Positions 8,588-16,956 of a DNA stretch of 64,000 nucleotides are shown piece by piece. Below the pieces are notes generated by a model. The model searched no databases and was not told where the DNA came from. It was given only the letters and a program-made list of their open reading frames with translations. The DNA is taken from assembly GCF_023702065.1 (NCBI RefSeq), contig NZ_QFDM01000001.1:62001-126000 (forward strand), written 5' to 3'. How positions within the stretch are numbered: position 1 is the first letter of the stretch; the number at the start of each line of letters is the position of its first letter. The stretch comes from Methanoculleus oceani. GTDB lineage: Archaea > Halobacteriota > Methanomicrobia > Methanomicrobiales > Methanoculleaceae. The position numbers were made by a program, and so were the translations under genes.

Positions 8588-10036
8588 ATGGAACAGGCTG
8601 CAGGAAAGACCCGACAGGAGAGGAAGGCAGATTTCAGGGATCTCGTCTACCGCATCCTCTCCGACGGCCTGATGATCTTCCTCGGCCTGGTGATGGCCCC
8701 AATCGTCATCATACCCCTCCTGGTCCCAACCCTCTCCCAACCGGTCGTTGAGTTCCTCAATATGGCCGATACCACGATCATCGCCATCTTCGTCCTCGAA
8801 TACGTCCTCAAACTGGCCCTTGCAGAGGACCCGGTGAGCCACTTCCTGGACCCCTGGCATCTCCTCGATCTCGTCATCATCACGCTCCCGGTCCTCGAGG
8901 TGGTGCCGATTGCCGGTTCGACCCTCGCGAGGTCTTCCCCCACGCTCCGGCTCCTCCGGGTGGTCCGGGTGGCGGCGGCCGGCGGAAGATCGGTTGAGCG
9001 GATCGAGCCGGAGATTGCCGTCCCGGGGCCTGCGGCACCGGCATTCTCGACGATGCGGATCCGGGGGAGGGTGGGGGATTCCGGAGACGGCGAGAGGGAG
9101 TTTACCCCCGCCGAGGTGAAGAGGTATCTTGACGACCCCTCGGTCGAGGCCTGGTTCGATCTCTCCGGCGCTTCAAGGCTGGATTTCCCGGTGCTCTCGG
9201 AGATCCTCGATCTACCCGCCGTCTTCTTCGAGAGCCGGCTGATGAGACCGTCGCACCCCGGGATTACGTTTGCCGACACGACCCGGCTCATCTTCGTGCA
9301 GGAGCCGGAACGGACGCTCCGCGTTCAAAACGGGGTGCGGATCCCGGTCGTGACGAACATCGGGCTCATTATCGTGAACCGGAGCAGGACGATCATCACC
9401 GTCTCGAAAGCAGAAGACCGCTTCTTCGGACCGATCCGGGCAGGACTCTACGGGAGCGCCCTCGCCGGCGTGCCCCTGGACACCCGGGTCCTCTACGGCT
9501 CCCTTGATGGGATCAACGAGAACTACGCCCGGATCCTCGCGGAGCTGGAGGCCGAACTGATGCGGCTTGAGGGTACCCCCAACAACGAGATGCCGAAGGA
9601 CTTCCTCGATACCGTCTTCCAGCTCAAGCGGGTGAGCAGCGTTCTGGCTTCAAGCCTCTTCCACCAGAGGGAGGTGACGACGATCATCGCGAGGGACCTC
9701 CCCTCTACGAAATCACGGGCAGGAGAGAAGAGCATCTTCGACGCGCTCGCGAACGAGACGGACTACCTGCACGAGAGCGCCGGGAACATCCGGGAAGGCC
9801 TCCTTTCCCTGATCGACGTCCACATCAACACCGTCTCCTACGAGATGAACCGGGCGATGCGGGTGATCGCCGTCCTCTCGGCACTCGTGCTGATCCCGAC
9901 CCTGATCGGGCAGGTACTCGGGACGAACATCCTCGGCACCCCCTTCAGCCTCCACATCTGGCAGGTGACCGCCTGGACGATCATCTCGATGCTCGTGGTC
10001 GGCTGGGTCTTCTACAAACTGGGATGGCTGAGGTGA
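8588..10036 (+). CDS. Voltage-sensor/CorA fusion protein
   Basis: The 482-residue product joins two membrane modules. Residues about 20-140 look like a four-helix voltage sensor: S2 holds FVLEYVLKL, S3 holds WHLLDLVIITLP, and S4 holds LRLLRVVRV with arginine at every third position. No pore helix follows. From about residue 165 the protein looks like the CorA/MIT family: a large alpha/beta cytosolic region, a long helix, then two C-terminal membrane helices. The family signature GMN between those helices reads GTN here (VLGTNILG). A start at 8588 is preferred because GGTGG precedes it and a TATA box lies near 8522. Likely a voltage-influenced divalent-ion channel, but this is inference. Confidence 0.8.
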   Translation: MEQAAGKTRQERKADFRDLVYRILSDGLMIFLGLVMAPIVIIPLLVPTLSQPVVEFLNMADTTIIAIFVLEYVLKLALAEDPVSHFLDPWHLLDLVIITLPVLEVVPIAGSTLARSSPTLRLLRVVRVAAAGGRSVERIEPEIAVPGPAAPAFSTMRIRGRVGDSGDGEREFTPAEVKRYLDDPSVEAWFDLSGASRLDFPVLSEILDLPAVFFESRLMRPSHPGITFADTTRLIFVQEPERTLRVQNGVRIPVVTNIGLIIVNRSRTIITVSKAEDRFFGPIRAGLYGSALAGVPLDTRVLYGSLDGINENYARILAELEAELMRLEGTPNNEMPKDFLDTVFQLKRVSSVLASSLFHQREVTTIIARDLPSTKSRAGEKSIFDALANETDYLHESAGNIREGLLSLIDVHINTVSYEMNRAMRVIAVLSALVLIPTLIGQVLGTNILGTPFSLHIWQVTAWTIISMLVVGWVFYKLGWLR

Positions 10037-10111
10037 GCACTGCCAGCACCGCTGTCCATGATATCCACCTCACTTCCTTTTTCGCATTGTTTATGACCAT
10101 AACGACCCATT

Positions 10112-10768
10112 ATGTATTGCGTGAGAGTATACGTCGATGAATCCGGCGATCTCGGATTTGGACCACGGGCATCTCAGTATTTTGTTCTTGCAGCCATTGT
10201 AGTCCGAGACGATCAGAAGATTCGGCGGTGCTTTAAGAAGATCCGGCAGAGAAAACTCAAGAAATCTCTCAGGGATCTGCCCGAGTTCAAGTTCAACAAC
10301 ACGAAAGGGCTAATAAAAGACCCGATTTTACAATGCATCGCCGATTGCGATCTCGACATCACGTATGCGGTGCTCCGTAAGAATCAGGTGCACAGCAGGT
10401 TGAGGGATAAACAGCAGATCATCTACAATTATCTTACAGGATCCCTCATCTCCAAGATTGCTCATCAGTATGCGACCGAAGGACACATTTATGTCTGCAT
10501 CGACAAATCGACATACAGCCTGGAGCGGGATCATTTCGACGACTATCTCACGTATCGCATGTTCGACGATGGTGCCCCCAATGCAACATCGTTCGATCAG
10601 CTCGCCATAGAGCATCTCGACTCTCGAACGGAACCATGTATACAGGCTGCAGACTTCGTGGCAGGCGCAGTCCATCAGATGTATCGGGAAAACGATGAGA
10701 CTTACTACAGGATTATTGAACCCAGAATCGCGATTGCCCTCGACTTTTTCCAGGGGCGACAGAAGTGA
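10112..10768 (+). CDS. DUF3800 protein
   Basis: This 218-residue protein opens with VRVYVDESGDLGFG, the acidic DExGD hallmark of DUF3800, and ends with QAADFVAGAVHQ, the second conserved acidic patch. The family has an RNase H-like fold and is common on mobile elements and near defence genes; a nuclease role is suspected but unproven. The gene is AT-richer than its surroundings and opens the AT-rich stretch to 12.7 kb, which points to horizontal transfer. No partner gene is visible. Confidence 0.85.
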   Translation: MYCVRVYVDESGDLGFGPRASQYFVLAAIVVRDDQKIRRCFKKIRQRKLKKSLRDLPEFKFNNTKGLIKDPILQCIADCDLDITYAVLRKNQVHSRLRDKQQIIYNYLTGSLISKIAHQYATEGHIYVCIDKSTYSLERDHFDDYLTYRMFDDGAPNATSFDQLAIEHLDSRTEPCIQAADFVAGAVHQMYRENDETYYRIIEPRIAIALDFFQGRQK

Positions 10769-10874
10769 AAGGGTGAACCCTTCCCTACTTTGTCCCACCT
10801 ACCTCATGGTAGCCTCATTCGTTTCGGGAAGGACTTACTCACTATGCATATACAATGTATAATTGAATATAAAA

Positions 10875-11153
10875 TTATGCACAGGCCACGGCAATAACCT
10901 GGGGTCTGCAATCTTGAACCATGCTGCTTTTCTCACATAAGTATTGGACAGAGAAGTGCCTGTTTACCGTGCCGACTGCTTTGCAGGATCTGTTACCTAT
11001 CATCAGTACGGCCCGATAAACGAGGAGCCGGGATCCTCTTACCAGCAGATGCTGCTTCCACGCACCCCTTCCCACACAGGATTTTCGGCGCACATTCTCG
11101 ACGGTAAGTGTGACCAGAACCCCGCCATCCTGATCCAGGACCCCCCGCCTCAC
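10875..11153 (-). CDS. Doubtful 92-codon reading frame
   Basis: This open frame begins at a GTG only seven bases after the stop of the 48-residue gene upstream on the same strand. The start of the product (GVLVTLTVENV) looks protein-like but the rest shows no recognisable motif, and the codon bias is weak. It could be a decayed gene remnant. The region 10769-11160 otherwise holds no supported gene. Confidence 0.2.
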   Translation of the reverse strand: MRRGVLDQDGGVLVTLTVENVRRKSCVGRGAWKQHLLVRGSRLLVYRAVLMIGNRSCKAVGTVNRHFSVQYLCEKSSMVQDCRPQVIAVACA

Positions 11154-11160
11154 GGCAGCG

Positions 11161-11307
11161 CTACCGCGTAAACTCCTTCTCGATCCGCACGCGCCGCCCG
11201 AGTTTCGCCTCGTACCACTCCTGCTGCTTCAAGGCCTGCTTTATGCTCCTGATACGGTGGCGGACTCGCGTCCCCGTCGCCGCATCGATCAGTACCAGCC
11301 TCGGCAT
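11161..11307 (-). CDS. Basic 48-residue protein
   Basis: This short gene encodes MPRLVLIDAATGTRVRHRIR followed by a charged helix and ends in FTR. A GGGGAG ribosome-binding site sits five bases before the ATG at 11307, and an in-frame stop lies ten codons further upstream, so the start is well fixed. GC content is high compared with the AT-rich flanks. The protein has about one third charged residues and should be cytosolic. No family is recognised. Confidence 0.5.
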   Translation of the reverse strand: MPRLVLIDAATGTRVRHRIRSIKQALKQQEWYEAKLGRRVRIEKEFTR

Positions 11308-11503
11308 CTCGATCTCCCCATCGATGCATGGAGCTCGACTTCAGGGGTTACGAAGGTTTCCTTTCGGGATCGGCCTACGCACCGACCGAACATCGGATGG
11401 TGAGCAACAACGAAGCACTGGCTGGAATTAAATGTTCCGTGTTGTCAGAATGGGCCCCTATCATCAAAAAGAGACGTTGTCTCCCTGCATTAACTTCTCG
11501 TCA

Positions 11504-12439
11504 CTACGAAATATAATAATAGTCGGTCTGATACGGGTGAACTATTACTTGCTGGACAAACGAACCATAATTCCCATTTGTAACCAAAAATTCATGGCTC
11601 CCAGCAGGCAGCGTTATTGATAAACTGTTTTGGTGACCATGAAGTGTCCCTCGTAGAGTACCATCGACATAGATTTCTGCACCGATTGCATATGGGCTAC
11701 TCTCCTCAATATTTATACATACCATACCCTCTCCTGAAACCTGTGGAGGAACAGTTGGTTTTGGTGTTGGAATTTCATACAAAAACACGTTCACCTTCTG
11801 AGATTCACCTGGTAAAACGGATACAGTTTTAGTATCTTCATGATATCCAGATCTCTTTGCTGTCACTGTATGAGTTCCAGCCGGAACCGAAATTTCTAGG
11901 TTTGATTTGCGCCCATAATATATCCCGTCAACATAGACTGATGGGGCTTGCACATTTGAAGAGATAATCAGAGTGCCTGGTAGAGCAGCCATTTCTGAAT
12001 AAACTACCATCTGAGCATTGGGAGTAATGTTTATAGATCGATTATAAGTCTCATACCCATGTTTTGATATTGTTATCGTATGGAGGCCGCTAGAGAGTTC
12101 TAATTCGGTAGCTACCTTGTCTCGGCACGTTGCTGCATATTCACCATCAACGCGTACAATCGCTCCAACAATCGGGGATTCAATTCTCAGTCTACCAAAT
12201 GATTGAGTTATCGGGTTCTCGGAATCGACCACATTTTCACGGTTGGTATCCGACTGGTTTTGAGTTGCCGCTACATCTTGTAATTTCACCGTATCGCTGC
12301 TTGATGTTGTTGTACACCCACAAGAGCAAGTGAATACTACTAGTATGAAAGTTACTAGGAGGTAGGGTTTTTTTATTTCCGAATACTCCTTTTTTATTTT
12401 TAACCTTGAGCCAGATCTCCAACGTCTTGTGCAAATCAC
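11504..12439 (-). CDS. Three-PEGA-domain lipoprotein, AT-rich
   Basis: The product, up to 311 residues, has a membrane segment (LLVTFILVVFTCSCGC) ending in a lipobox-like cysteine, so it is probably surface-anchored. Three PEGA domains follow in series, around residues 84-150, 152-220 and 230-310, each with a VDG turn and a G-x-H-x-(I/V) strand. The tail ends in YYYIS. The GTG at 12439 is the only in-frame start, and the 25 residues before the hydrophobic segment are unusually long and basic, so the start is uncertain. Low GC content differs sharply from neighbours and suggests transfer or relaxed selection. Confidence 0.75.
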   Translation of the reverse strand: MICTRRWRSGSRLKIKKEYSEIKKPYLLVTFILVVFTCSCGCTTTSSSDTVKLQDVAATQNQSDTNRENVVDSENPITQSFGRLRIESPIVGAIVRVDGEYAATCRDKVATELELSSGLHTITISKHGYETYNRSINITPNAQMVVYSEMAALPGTLIISSNVQAPSVYVDGIYYGRKSNLEISVPAGTHTVTAKRSGYHEDTKTVSVLPGESQKVNVFLYEIPTPKPTVPPQVSGEGMVCINIEESSPYAIGAEIYVDGTLRGTLHGHQNSLSITLPAGSHEFLVTNGNYGSFVQQVIVHPYQTDYYYIS

Positions 12440-12736
12440 CTAGAAACACCGTACAGTATGTTTGAGGGGACCACTGAAAATGAAGGTTACGATCCGTACA
12501 TATTTTAAGCAGAACAATTTCCTATTATTAATGAACGCTATCTTATCTGTCCGTGACCTGATCCCTACCTTTGGCAGACAAGAAAAATCAGTCTGATAAT
12601 TCGATTTTTGAATTATGTTTTCATAACTCGTTTAGAGACTGTTTTCTTTAATAATTCCCTTTCTGCAATGAAAAATAATGATCTTAGTTTGATTCATCAA
12701 TCCCGATCATCGGGCACTATTCTCACGTTCACTCCA
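12440..12736. other. AT-rich intergenic region
   Basis: About 300 AT-rich bases lie between the PEGA lipoprotein and the epoxide hydrolase gene. Several AT-rich boxes could serve as promoter for the lipoprotein. No coding region or clear repeat is seen. Confidence 0.35.
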
Positions 12737-14071
12737 CTACGTCGGATGCTCACGGAGCGGCCGGAAGAACGCCCGGATATCCCGGGCCATGAGTTCCGGG
12801 ACCTCCATCGGCGCAAAGTGGCCGCCGCGCTCGAGCACCGTCCATCGCCGGATATCTTTGAGGTTGCGCTCCGCATACTCCCGCGGGGGAACCGGGTCGA
12901 TATCCTTCGGGGGGAGCGCGAGTCCCACCTGGACGTCGACCCTTTGATCCGGTGCAAGCGAGGGCGAGACCCACTCCTCGCGGTAGCTGATGTTCCTGAC
13001 CGAGGGAACGCTCGTCCAGTAGAGCATGACATTGGTCAGCAGCTCGTCTTTGCTGAAACGCCGCTCGACATCCCCGTCGCAGTCGCTCCAGGAGCGGAAC
13101 TTCTCGACGATCCAGGCAGCGTAGCCGGCAGGCGAGTCGTTCAGCCCGTAGGCGAGGGTCTGCGGTTTTGTGCCCTGAAGGACTGCATACACACCCTCGG
13201 AAAAACCCCACGCCTGTGATTGCGAGAGGTACTCCCGCTCCGCATCCGAGAGACCCGGGAAGTTCGCCATCAGGATGGGGAAGCCGATGTCGGTGAGGTG
13301 GAGGCCGACGATCGATTCCGGGTGGTGCACGCCCAGGAGCTGCGAGAGCGGACTTCCGCCGTCCCCGCCGCCGGCGCCGAAACGCTCGTACCCGAGTTCT
13401 TCGGTCATCAGCCGCCAGGTTAACTCCGCCATCTTTGCGAGCGGCCGTGCCGTGTCCGATCGCGACATCCCCGGATCGCCGATCAGCGAGGGCACGACGA
13501 CAGTGAACGAGTCGGCGGGATCGCCGCCGAAGCGAGCCGGATCGGTCAGCATCGGGATCAGTTTGAGGTAGCGGCAGATCGAGTCCGGCCAGCCGTGGAA
13601 GAGGATGAGCGGCATCGGATCCGGCCCCTTACCGCGCTCGTGGATGAACCGGAGCTCCGTCCCGTCGATATTGGCGGCGTAGTGGGCGAACCGGTTCAAC
13701 TCCGCTTCGCGGGCCCGCCAGTCGTATTCGTGCAGCCAGTAGTCGGCGAGCTCCTTCATGTAACTCAGGTTCGTGCCGTAGCCCCAGTCCGCACCCTCGA
13801 CCTCGTCGGGCCAGCGGGTGCGTGCAAGGCGGCGGTGCAGGTCTCGGTCGAGGACACCGGTCCGGGTGTGCCGGACGAGGTGAAGGAGAAACTCTTCCAC
13901 CGGTTCGAACGGGGCATGGCACGGGGGAAAGGCGAAGGCCTCGGGCTTTTCATCGTCCGGACGCTGGTGGAGCGCTACGGCGGGAAGGTCCGCGTCGAGG
14001 ACCGGGTGCCCGGCCGGCCGGAGGAAGGGGCGGCGTTCCGGTTCACGCTCAGAATTGCCGCGTAACTTCAC
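12737..14071 (-). CDS. Epoxide hydrolase with lost N-terminus
   Basis: The alpha/beta-hydrolase core is intact: the EHN region (RTRWPDEVEGADWGYGTN), the oxyanion motif HGWPDS, a GGGDGGS nucleophile elbow, and a C-terminal ERGGHFAPME with the catalytic His. The family hydrates epoxides to diols. Homology begins only near 13850. Upstream of that the frame runs antisense through a histidine-kinase fragment, so the first 70 or so residues are not native and no proper start codon exists near the junction. The nucleophile elbow GGGDGGS has Asp where the family keeps it. The gene may be expressed as a chimera or be a pseudogene. Confidence 0.65.
   Translation of the reverse strand: MKLRGNSEREPERRPFLRPAGHPVLDADLPAVALHQRPDDEKPEAFAFPPCHAPFEPVEEFLLHLVRHTRTGVLDRDLHRRLARTRWPDEVEGADWGYGTNLSYMKELADYWLHEYDWRAREAELNRFAHYAANIDGTELRFIHERGKGPDPMPLILFHGWPDSICRYLKLIPMLTDPARFGGDPADSFTVVVPSLIGDPGMSRSDTARPLAKMAELTWRLMTEELGYERFGAGGGDGGSPLSQLLGVHHPESIVGLHLTDIGFPILMANFPGLSDAEREYLSQSQAWGFSEGVYAVLQGTKPQTLAYGLNDSPAGYAAWIVEKFRSWSDCDGDVERRFSKDELLTNVMLYWTSVPSVRNISYREEWVSPSLAPDQRVDVQVGLALPPKDIDPVPPREYAERNLKDIRRWTVLERGGHFAPMEVPELMARDIRAFFRPLREHPT
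13832..14065 (+). pseudogene. Histidine-kinase C-terminal fragment
   Basis: About 77 codons encode the end of a HATPase domain: VQVSVEDTGPGVPDEVKEK, then GKGEGLGLFIVRTLVERYGG, then GAAFRFTLRIAA and stop. These are the G1, G2 and terminal blocks of a histidine kinase; the H-box, N-box and everything upstream are missing. A related complete kinase in the same window (33313-34746) has near-identical motifs at its end, but the sequences differ enough that this came from another paralogue. It abuts the beheaded epoxide hydrolase on the other strand. Confidence 0.75.
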
Positions 14072-14166
14072 GGTTCTCTGTGGCAGGAGCGGTTAGCCTG
14101 CCGATGGAGAGACGTCTGAAAAGATGTAGCCAAAATCGGGGAGAAGAATCGAGGACGAATACGAAA

Positions 14167-14239
14167 CGCCGCCAACAGGACTCGAACCTGTGACATGCTG
14201 GTTAACAGCCAGCCACTCTACCAACTGAGTTATGGCGGC
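14167..14239 (-). tRNA. tRNA-Asn (GTT)
   Basis: The minus strand folds as a full tRNA of 73 bases: a seven-pair acceptor stem (GCCGCCA with TGGCGGC), a D arm, an anticodon stem around CTGTTAA with anticodon GTT, and a T arm holding GGTTCGAGTCC. The discriminator base is G and no CCA is encoded. No intron is seen. It lies between the recombined epoxide hydrolase/kinase locus and a winged-helix regulator operon, with its 3' end pointing to the AT-rich stretch. Confidence 0.95.
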
Positions 14240-14278
14240 ACCGGAACAAGTGCTCTATAATGTCTCGCCTGAATCGTA

Positions 14279-14608
14279 TTAAACATTACGGGAATTCTCT
14301 TTCCGCATAGCCTGCAAAAGATCGATCAGTTCGTCGACCCCGCCCTCGAGATCGGAAAGAAGGTCGGCCGCGAGCGGCGTCGCCACCGCACCGGCCGGGG
14401 AAGCGCGGATATACCCCTCCTGTTCGAGTATCCGCAGCGAGTAACGGACCCGGTGGTAGGGGAGATCCAGGATCTCGGAGAGCTTCATGATCCCGATGGG
14501 CTGGTGCTCCACGACCGCCCGGATCACCTCGAGGTGCCTTGAGACGAGTTCGATCTCGGATTTGAGTTTTGCGAGCATTTCATCCGCCCTCAGGTAAGGT
14601 GGGTTCAC
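14279..14608 (-). CDS. Winged-helix transcription regulator
   Basis: This 109-residue protein contains a helix-turn-helix of winged type: IGIMKLSEILDLPYHRVRYS followed by LRILEQEGYIRASPAGAVAT as recognition helix and wing. An N-terminal helix and a C-terminal acidic helix probably mediate dimerisation. It likely binds DNA as a repressor or sensor; no ligand domain is present. It lies five bases after the small membrane protein gene at 14614 on the same strand, so the two are an operon and the membrane protein may be its signal partner. Confidence 0.8.
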   Translation of the reverse strand: MNPPYLRADEMLAKLKSEIELVSRHLEVIRAVVEHQPIGIMKLSEILDLPYHRVRYSLRILEQEGYIRASPAGAVATPLAADLLSDLEGGVDELIDLLQAMRKENSRNV

Positions 14609-14613
14609 GTGCG

Positions 14614-14847
14614 TTACGGCTGTTCCTGCAGCCAGGCCTTCGTCAGGGTGTAATGCTTCCGGAACGAGACGGAGAAGGCCACCCCGACGGCGAGGAGGAG
14701 GATGCCGATCACGAGGCCGGGGGTTCCTTCTGGCGCGAACCGGAAGAGGACGAAGGCCGCCATGGCGAAACAGAGGACGATGATGTTCAGCATGACCGTC
14801 AGTATGACAAACCTGCCCTTGAAAGCCTGTCTGGTTGCCTCATCCAT
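14614..14847 (-). CDS. Small two-helix membrane protein
   Basis: This 77-residue protein has two hydrophobic spans (about residues 13-35 and 44-61) joined by a short loop and capped by basic residues, so it is an integral membrane hairpin. No family is recognised. It is the first gene of a pair with the winged-helix regulator, and its start region is divergent from the M24 peptidase gene at 14907. Confidence 0.65.
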   Translation of the reverse strand: MDEATRQAFKGRFVILTVMLNIIVLCFAMAAFVLFRFAPEGTPGLVIGILLLAVGVAFSVSFRKHYTLTKAWLQEQP

Positions 14848-14906
14848 TATTCATACTTGAACGCGGTGGTAAAAGTACTTGTGGTTTCAACGAAAGAGCT
14901 GGTATC

Positions 14907-16034
14907 ATGAACGGACTGGATTCGGCTATCCGGGATGCCGGAGCAGCAGCATACGCGGCATACGGATCGTCTGCGGATGCCAACGTACGCTACCTGACCC
15001 GGTTCCGCACCACCGACCCCGTGGTCTACGTCCAGAGGCCGGGCGAGCGCGGGATGATCGTCGTCTCGCAGATGGAGCACGAACGTGCGGTCCGTGAATC
15101 GGTTGCGGCGGTCGTCACCCGCGCCGATGCCGGGTATCTCGAGTACATCAAGGCCGGAGAGCCGCGCTGGCGGGCGACCGCCCACATGATCGCGGACCTC
15201 GCCGGCGGCCCCGTCCTCGTCCCGGCAACCTTCCCGCTCGCCCTCGCCCGGGAACTCGAGTCGTTCCACCCGATCGTGCTCGATGCCGGGGCGGTCGAGG
15301 GGATGCGGGCGGTCAAGACACCGGAGGAGATCGAGTGGATCCGGGCCGCACAGCGGGCCACCGAGGCCGCGATGGAGCATGGGATCGCGCTCATCCGCAC
15401 CTCCGTCCCGAAGGGGGGCATCCTTCACCGGGAAGGCCTGCCCCTCACCTCCGAGGCCGTCCGCGCGGAGATGCACGCCTACCTCCTCGCCCAGGGATAC
15501 CACGGGGTCGACACCATCGTCTCCTGCGGTCCCGACACCGCCCTCCCGCACAGCCCCGGTACGGGGCCGCTCCGGGAGGACGAGCCTATCGTCATCGACA
15601 TCTACCCGCAGGACGACCTCTCCGGCTACCACGCCGACATGACCCGGACGGTGGTGAAGGGCGAGCCGACCCCGGAAGTCCGGGAGATGTACGACGCCGT
15701 CCGGGACGCAAAGGCTCTCGGCATATCGATGGTCCGTGCCGGGGCCGTCGGCGCCGACCTTTATCGTGCGGTGGTGGAGTTCTTCCGCGACCGCGGCTAC
15801 GAGAGCAACATGCAGGGGTTCACCCACAGCCTCGGCCACGGCGTCGGGCTCGAGGTGCACGAGGAGCCGTCGCTCGGACCCCAGGGAGGGGTGCTTTGTG
15901 CCGGCAACGTCGTCACCATCGAGCCCGGGCTCTACTACTCCGGGACCGGCGGCGTCCGCCTGGAGGATATGGGCGCGGTGACAGAGACCGGATTTGACCG
16001 GTTCACCCAATACGAAGAGGAGCTCACGTTATGA
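14907..16034 (+). CDS. M24 Xaa-Pro aminopeptidase-like protein
   Basis: This 375-residue enzyme has an N-terminal creatinase-like domain and a C-terminal pita-bread fold. The five metal ligands are visible: Asp in VIDIYPQDD, Asp in YHADMTRT, His in HSLGHGVGLEVHEEP, Glu in VVTIEPGLYY and Glu in GVRLEDMG. This family removes N-terminal residues before proline and depends on two Mn or Co ions in the cytosol. The ATG at 14907 gives the normal start; a longer frame to 14835 has no ribosome site. It overlaps the next gene by four bases (ATGA), so the two are translationally coupled. Confidence 0.88.
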   Translation: MNGLDSAIRDAGAAAYAAYGSSADANVRYLTRFRTTDPVVYVQRPGERGMIVVSQMEHERAVRESVAAVVTRADAGYLEYIKAGEPRWRATAHMIADLAGGPVLVPATFPLALARELESFHPIVLDAGAVEGMRAVKTPEEIEWIRAAQRATEAAMEHGIALIRTSVPKGGILHREGLPLTSEAVRAEMHAYLLAQGYHGVDTIVSCGPDTALPHSPGTGPLREDEPIVIDIYPQDDLSGYHADMTRTVVKGEPTPEVREMYDAVRDAKALGISMVRAGAVGADLYRAVVEFFRDRGYESNMQGFTHSLGHGVGLEVHEEPSLGPQGGVLCAGNVVTIEPGLYYSGTGGVRLEDMGAVTETGFDRFTQYEEELTL

Positions 16035-16912
16035 TCATGGATGATGAAGTCTACGACGCCTACCGGGAAGCAGGGGCGCTGGCACGAAGGGTGCTCCGCC
16101 GGGGTGCGGGGCTCGTGAAGGAGGGGGCAGGCCTCCTCGATATGGTCGAAGAGACGGAAACGATGGTGACGGAGGAGGGAGCGCTTCTTGCCTTCCCCTT
16201 GAACGTCTCCTTCAACGAGGCCGCGGCCCATGACACCGCCATGCCCGGCGACGAGCGGACGTTTGCCCGGGGCGACCTCATCAAGGTCGACCTCGGGATA
16301 CATGTCGACGGCTACATCGCCGACACCGCCATGACCGTCGACCTCGGGGATCACGGGGCGCTCGTCGAGGCGTCCCGGGCGGCCCTCGAGGCGGCGATCG
16401 CCGCCGTCCGCCCCGGGGTCGCCACCGGGGAACTCGGGACGGCCATCCAGACGACGATCGAGGAGCATGGCTACCGACCGGTCGCAAACCTCACCGGGCA
16501 CGGCCTCGACCGTTACAACCTTCACGCGAAGCCCACCATCCCGAACGTCGCCATGACCGGCGGGGCCGTCATCGAGGAAGGAATGGTCTTTGCGATCGAG
16601 CCCTTCGCCACCACGGGGTCGGGGAGGGTCGGCGAAGCGACGCGCGTGGAGATCTACCGGCAGGTCGCGGCCCGCCCCACCCGCCTGCCGTCGGCAAAGC
16701 GGGTTCTTGAAGCGGCACGGCCGCGGCGTGGGCTCCCGTTCTCCCGCCGATGGGTCCCGGGAGACAAGGTCGAGATCGGGCTTTCCGCGCTGGTTCGGGC
16801 GGGGATCCTCCATCCCTTCCCGATGCTGCACGACGTACCGGGATCGTTCGTCTCGCAGGCCGAGCACACCCTGATCGTCACGGAGGGGGGGTGCGAGGTC
16901 ACCACCCGGTGA
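16031..16912 (+). CDS. map: Methionine aminopeptidase, type II
   Basis: The 293-residue enzyme is an archaeal type II methionine aminopeptidase that removes the initiator Met from new proteins. Metal ligands appear in order: KVDLGIHVDG, IADTAMTVDL, GHGLDRYNLH, FAIEPFATTG and a final Glu in AEHTLIV. The type II insert after the fourth ligand is present (the arginine-rich segment around residue 220-250). It overlaps the preceding Xaa-Pro peptidase gene by four bases, so N-terminal processing enzymes are co-expressed. Confidence 0.93.
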   Translation: MIMDDEVYDAYREAGALARRVLRRGAGLVKEGAGLLDMVEETETMVTEEGALLAFPLNVSFNEAAAHDTAMPGDERTFARGDLIKVDLGIHVDGYIADTAMTVDLGDHGALVEASRAALEAAIAAVRPGVATGELGTAIQTTIEEHGYRPVANLTGHGLDRYNLHAKPTIPNVAMTGGAVIEEGMVFAIEPFATTGSGRVGEATRVEIYRQVAARPTRLPSAKRVLEAARPRRGLPFSRRWVPGDKVEIGLSALVRAGILHPFPMLHDVPGSFVSQAEHTLIVTEGGCEVTTR

Positions 16913-16956
16913 GTTACGCTTATTGACACCGCATGCCAATATGTCTGCTCATAGAT

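Noticed and set aside
14140-14166. Integration site (direct repeat of the tRNA-Asn end)
   Set aside because: I looked for a second copy of the tRNA 3' end across the AT-rich stretch and found none by eye.
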